Shown one piece after another: positions 6,779 through 9,028 of a stretch of DNA of 9,028 nucleotides (positions within the stretch are counted from its first letter, which is position 1; each line of letters starts with the position of its first letter). Made by a program: the position numbers and the translations under genes. Under the pieces are notes generated by a model. That model had not been told where the DNA came from. It did not search any database and was given only the letters and a program-made list of their open reading frames with translations. Origin of the DNA: Acidobacteriaceae bacterium (GTDB lineage: Bacteria > Acidobacteriota > Terriglobia > Terriglobales > Acidobacteriaceae); NCBI GenBank assembly GCA_003133425.1, contig PKXI01000356.1, positions 12,853 to 21,880 of the forward strand, in the 5' to 3' direction.

Positions 6779-7696
6779 CTTAAGTTGATCATCGAAACGC
6801 GCGGACAGAAAGGCGAAACGGTTCGGCAGATCGTCCTCAGTCCCGAGGCCTTCGCACAGAGAGTTGCGATCGACAAGATCCTCAGCGATGGAGAGAAGCG
6901 AGCAGTCGCGTTTGTGGACTTCCTGACCGAAGTTTCGCTGGACGCGTCTAGTAACGCCATTGTCCTGGATGACCCTGTTTCGTTCTTTGATATCGATTCG
7001 AAGGAATCTGTGGCTGAGCTGCTTGCGAAGAACGCTGCAAAGCGCAAAGTAATCGTCTTTACTCATAACCTGGCCTTTTTGCATTTCTTAAAGGTGTGGT
7101 GCAAGAAGCTGAATGTAGGCGTGGAGTCGCACTGAATTCGTTCTGAAGAAGGCCAACCTGGATACGTGTATCTGGACAACAGCCCGATCTGCGAAGGAGA
7201 CTACAAGAGTGCGCAAATCGCTCGAGATTACTACGCACAAGCCAAAAATGCCTCGCCGGCAGAACAGGAGCACCTTCTTCAGCAGGGTTTTGGCGCCTTA
7301 CGTACAACACATGAAGCATTCGTTATTTACGACCTGTTTAACGGCGTTGTGAAGCGCTTTGAGGAGCGCGTCGGCTTCGATCAGCTGAAGGATGTCGTAC
7401 TCGATCACGCGGTCGTTGAGCAGGTGGTTGAGAAGCTCGGCGCTTTGTCGCGGTATATCGATGCGCACTTGCACAGCGACATCTTCGCTGCGGGAAAGCC
7501 CACACCGCAGAAGCTTCTAGAAGAGATCAATGCATTCGAGGAGTTGCGTAAGAGGCATAGAGACAGCAAAAGGGCCACGCCTGTCCCGGCGACAACCGCT
7601 GCGACGACAAGGTCCGCCGAGCTCGAGCCAGCTGCTGAAACGGCCGCTAAGGAGGCAAGTAACCTTGTGGTCGGGGAATTTGACGTGCCCGACACT
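6779..7696 (+). pseudogene. AAA_13-type (SMC/RecF-like) ATPase, 5'-truncated and split by an in-frame TGA
   Basis: The frame encodes the C-terminal half of an ABC/SMC-like ATPase. It has the signature LSDGEKRAVAFVDFL (from 6881), Walker B NAIVLDDPVSFFD with IVLDD at 6959-6973, and the H-loop IVFTHNL (His at 7064-7066). The Walker A half and coiled coil are missing, so the gene is cut at or near 6779, where the HUH gene begins on the other strand. A TGA at 7133-7135 breaks the frame after VESH, but the same frame continues as IRSEEGQPGYVYLDNSP and on through GALRTTHEAFVIYDLFNGVV and LSRYIDAHLHSD to about 7560; this is the usual family C-terminus, so one nonsense change and no frameshift is needed. 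A low-complexity tail of Ala, Thr and Pro follows. The frame stays open to 7954, but from 7697 it lies antisense to another gene remnant, so the true end is unknown. Relatives occur in anticodon-nuclease and other defence proteins; function here is lost. Confidence 0.85.
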
Positions 7697-8056
7697 TTAA
7701 GGGAGGATCTGATTGATATAGTCATCATCGACCTTGACCGAATGGCTCTCGAGCACCGCCCAGCCCTCGTCGGTAATCTCATACCATCCGCGCCCCCGTG
7801 GTGCCTCAGCGACGTAACCGATGCGCGCAATCTCATCCCAGGCCTCACCAAGGAGGCAATGGATACCAAGCCGAGCCTCGTGATTTTCAAGGCCCGGGAC
7901 AAGCCCATTCGGATCGGGCCTGTAGGTCTGGTAGTAGTCGACAAGGCCGAGTAACCTGAAAGTCTTGCGCGGAGGAAAGAGAAGCGCGAGGCGACTGAGA
8001 AGGAATAGGCCCTGATCATGCGGCGAAAGATCTTTAGTGTGTTGCGCAATGCCCGA
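7697..8056 (-). pseudogene. degenerate second copy of the winged-helix-like gene
   Basis: The - strand frame open from 8056 to TAA at 7697-7699 encodes a protein aligned without gaps to residues about 20-130 of the intact gene to the right. Just under 60% of residues are identical over about 106 positions. Shared segments include the LFLL/RLAL region, WDEI, APRGR, WYEI and EGWAV. It has no ATG, GTG or TTG at the right place: the first about 18 residues of the intact copy have no counterpart and a TAG closes the frame upstream (8057-8059). At the other end, TAA cuts it after INQILP, where the intact protein continues for about 40 residues. With both ends missing it is probably a pseudogene. 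The protein homology still being visible in frame suggests it decayed only after a period of protein-level selection. Confidence 0.7.
7701..8035. repeat. left copy of a diverged direct duplication
   Basis: Bases 7701-8035 align with 8199-8533 at a constant offset of 498 bp. Long conserved runs include CTCATACCAT and CAATCTCATCCCAGG. I estimate about three quarters of bases are identical, counted by eye. The constant offset means no net insertions or deletions, as expected of two coding copies that diverged by substitution. This copy is the degenerate one. Confidence 0.75.
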
Positions 8057-8074
8057 CTATCAAAGGCCGGGCGA

Positions 8075-8590
8075 CTAAAACCAGCGCCGTTCCGGGACTG
8101 GACGATCCCGGATACGATCTCGACGCAGTTGATCCAGCCGCGGAGTCGAGTGCTCTATTTCCAGAATCACCACTTCGTTGTCGGACATGCCGTCGGGAGG
8201 GAGGCTCCAAGTGATATGGTCACCATCGACCTCGAGCGTCATGCTATCGACGACTGCCCAGCCCTCGGCGGAAATCTCATACCATCTACGCCCCCGGGGT
8301 GCTTTAGTGACGTAACCGTTGCGCTCAATCTCATCCCAGGGTTTATCAAGGAGGTAATGGATAGCCATCTGACGCTCGTTATTTGGGAGGCCCGGGGCAA
8401 GCTCATCCAGATCGGGCCTGGAAACACTGAAGGCGCAGTAAAGGGCGTCTAGCCAGAAAGTCTTGCCCCGAGGAAAGCGAAGCGCGAGGCGTTTGAGAAG
8501 GAATACACTCTGATCATGTATCGAAAGGTCTTCGAGGCATTCCAGGCTAGAGAGAACGGTGGGAATGCGGTTTGGCGAACTCGAGTTCAT
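8075..8590 (-). CDS. winged-helix-like protein of unknown function (intact copy)
   Basis: 171 residues. The start is good: ATG at 8590 with GGAG about 9 nt upstream on the - strand. I do not recognise a named family. The central part suggests a winged-helix DNA-binding fold: helices about 25-50 and 68-90 (containing MAIHYLLDKPWDEIERNGYV), followed by a basic wing-like hairpin TKAPRGRRWYEISAEGWAVV (95-114), as in many regulators where 'GYV...RG..Y.LT..G' closes the domain. The C-terminal 50 residues are charged and probably flexible, ending RDRPVPERRWF. No membrane segment or signal peptide. A decayed copy lies 498 bp to the left, and the ATPase remnant converges on the pair. It could be a regulator or a DNA-binding partner of the lost ATPase; neither is shown. 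Confidence 0.7.
   Translation of the reverse strand: MNSSSPNRIPTVLSSLECLEDLSIHDQSVFLLKRLALRFPRGKTFWLDALYCAFSVSRPDLDELAPGLPNNERQMAIHYLLDKPWDEIERNGYVTKAPRGRRWYEISAEGWAVVDSMTLEVDGDHITWSLPPDGMSDNEVVILEIEHSTPRLDQLRRDRIRDRPVPERRWF
8199..8533. repeat. right copy of the diverged direct duplication
   Basis: Partner of 7701-8035 at a fixed offset of 498 bp. It lies within the intact winged-helix-like gene. The outer parts of that gene (before 8199 and after 8533) have no good counterpart in the left copy. Confidence 0.75.
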
Positions 8591-8906
8591 AAGGAATGTC
8601 TCCTCAGCAGTTTTGGTTTCTGGAGTTCTGCTTTCCGCTGTTTCTTGTGGATGAAATTGCTACGCCCCCGCTTTTGCCGTCTAGGCCGGCTGGGCAACGT
8701 CTGGTTTACTAGGTCCTCGCGCGCGCGCGATTCAGTTTGTTGCCGACCAATGAGACACCTGGTCCAGTCCAGGAATGACCTCGCCATCAATATAGATACG
8801 CCTGGGCATCGCCCGCCGCCGAGCCCGATCCGGCTGCTGAAACGGCAGCTTCTTGAAGACGGGGGCATGGTAACCAATATATGGCTACTTTAGTTTGAAA
8901 TTAGCC

Positions 8907-8985
8907 TTTTACCACGCGTACCCTTGTGGTCGTAAAAACTGCATAGAAAGGCGGGGAACACTGTCCCCCCTACTATCCACAAGGG
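8907..8985. repeat. nested inverted repeats
   Basis: CCCTTGTGG (8921-8929) pairs perfectly with CCACAAGGG (8977-8985) across 47 nt. Within this lies GGGGA (8953-8957) opposite TCCCC (8964-8968). An alternative, exclusive fold uses ACCAC (8911-8915) with GTGGT (8926-8930), backed by TTTT (8907-8910) with AAAA after a 3-nt bulge. The two folds compete for the GTGG segment. This is unusual for plain spacer and may be an element end, an RNA switch-like structure or a replication/recombination site. Confidence 0.5.
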
Positions 8986-8986
8986 C

Positions 8987-9011
8987 TTACGTAACACCTA
9001 GTGTTACGTAA
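8987..9011. repeat. perfect 11-bp inverted repeat with 3-bp centre
   Basis: TTACGTAACAC (8987-8997) and GTGTTACGTAA (9001-9011) are exact reverse complements around CTA. It lies one base after the nested repeats. Candidate roles are an operator for a dimeric regulator, a recombinase or replication site, or the end of a mobile element; the sequence alone does not decide. Confidence 0.6.
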
Positions 9012-9028
9012 ATGAACGAAGGGGGTCG

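Larger units (their letters stand above)
8591..9028. other. 438-bp stretch without a convincing gene, upstream of the winged-helix-like gene
   Basis: No convincing coding region. A - strand frame (8587 to about 8868) of 93 residues is Arg/Ser-rich without a recognisable motif or a ribosome site, although its TGA overlaps the next ATG as ATGA; I regard it as doubtful. Another - strand frame holds a 25-residue piece starting MPRRIYIDGEVIPGL before a stop at about 8738; it looks protein-like but is very short. (CG)6 lies at 8718-8729. From 8907 the region is filled with inverted repeats, listed separately. It should contain the promoter for the winged-helix-like gene, but I cannot pick one out. 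Confidence 0.5.

Noticed and set aside
6198..6788. + strand frames across the HUH gene
   Set aside because: They have no domain, while the - strand shows three ordered HUH motifs.
7697..7954. + strand continuation of the ATPase frame to 7954 as a true C-terminus
   Set aside because: This part is antisense to the winged-helix-like copy and mirrors the + strand frame over the intact copy, so the open frame is a shadow of the coding - strand.
8018..8452. + strand 144-residue frame
   Set aside because: It lies antisense to the intact 171-residue - strand gene, which has a ribosome site and a conserved paralogue; the + strand similarity follows from that.
8718..8729. (CG)6 tract as a Z-DNA or regulatory element
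   Set aside because: Only 12 bp, and such runs occur by chance in GC-rich spacer; no supporting context.
8587..8877. - strand frame with an ATGA overlap to the winged-helix-like gene
   Set aside because: Arg/Ser-rich, no motif and no ribosome site; the overlap alone could be chance. Not called as a gene.
1..9028. CRISPR array, tRNA, rRNA or riboswitch
   Set aside because: No regularly spaced repeats and no recognisable RNA gene signatures on either strand.

Overview
The window looks like a piece of a bacterial chromosome of moderate GC content. The mix of a heavy-metal RND/TolC tail, a short KdpD-like kinase and a Rep-like HUH nuclease reminds me of soil Acidobacteriota (Terriglobia). That is an inference from gene flavour; no 16S rRNA or other marker is present.

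Left part (1-5782), housekeeping-like and on the + strand: the last residues of an RND metal/cation efflux transporter; its TolC/CzcC-type outer-membrane partner, best started at a TTG behind a good Shine-Dalgarno; a KDPG/KHG aldolase; a small secreted protein of unknown function followed by a strong hairpin; a two-component pair (DUF4118 KdpD-like sensor kinase and KdpE/OmpR-type regulator) joined by an ATGA overlap; and a four-helix membrane protein of unknown function. A near-perfect dyad lies just upstream of the kinase start. No kdpFABC genes are in view.

Middle (5783-6188): no convincing large gene. It holds paired hairpins, a possible 35-residue single-helix membrane protein on the - strand, and another small dyad.

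Right part (6189-9028), accessory and scarred: a - strand gene for a Rep-like HUH protein abuts, head to head, the 5'-truncated remnant of an AAA_13-type (SMC/RecF-like) ATPase that also has an in-frame TGA. This remnant runs into the back of a degenerate - strand copy of a winged-helix-like gene. A second, intact copy lies exactly 498 bp further on, aligned without gaps. Beyond it about 440 bp hold no convincing gene but end in nested inverted repeats and an 11+11 bp palindrome at the window edge.

Together the left half suggests metal/ion homeostasis plus one sugar-acid step. The right half looks like a decayed mobile or defence-type island. The most noteworthy items are the HUH protein/ATPase junction, the nonsense-split ATPase, the duplicated unknown winged-helix gene and the terminal palindromes. 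I do not see a complete, demonstrably new system.
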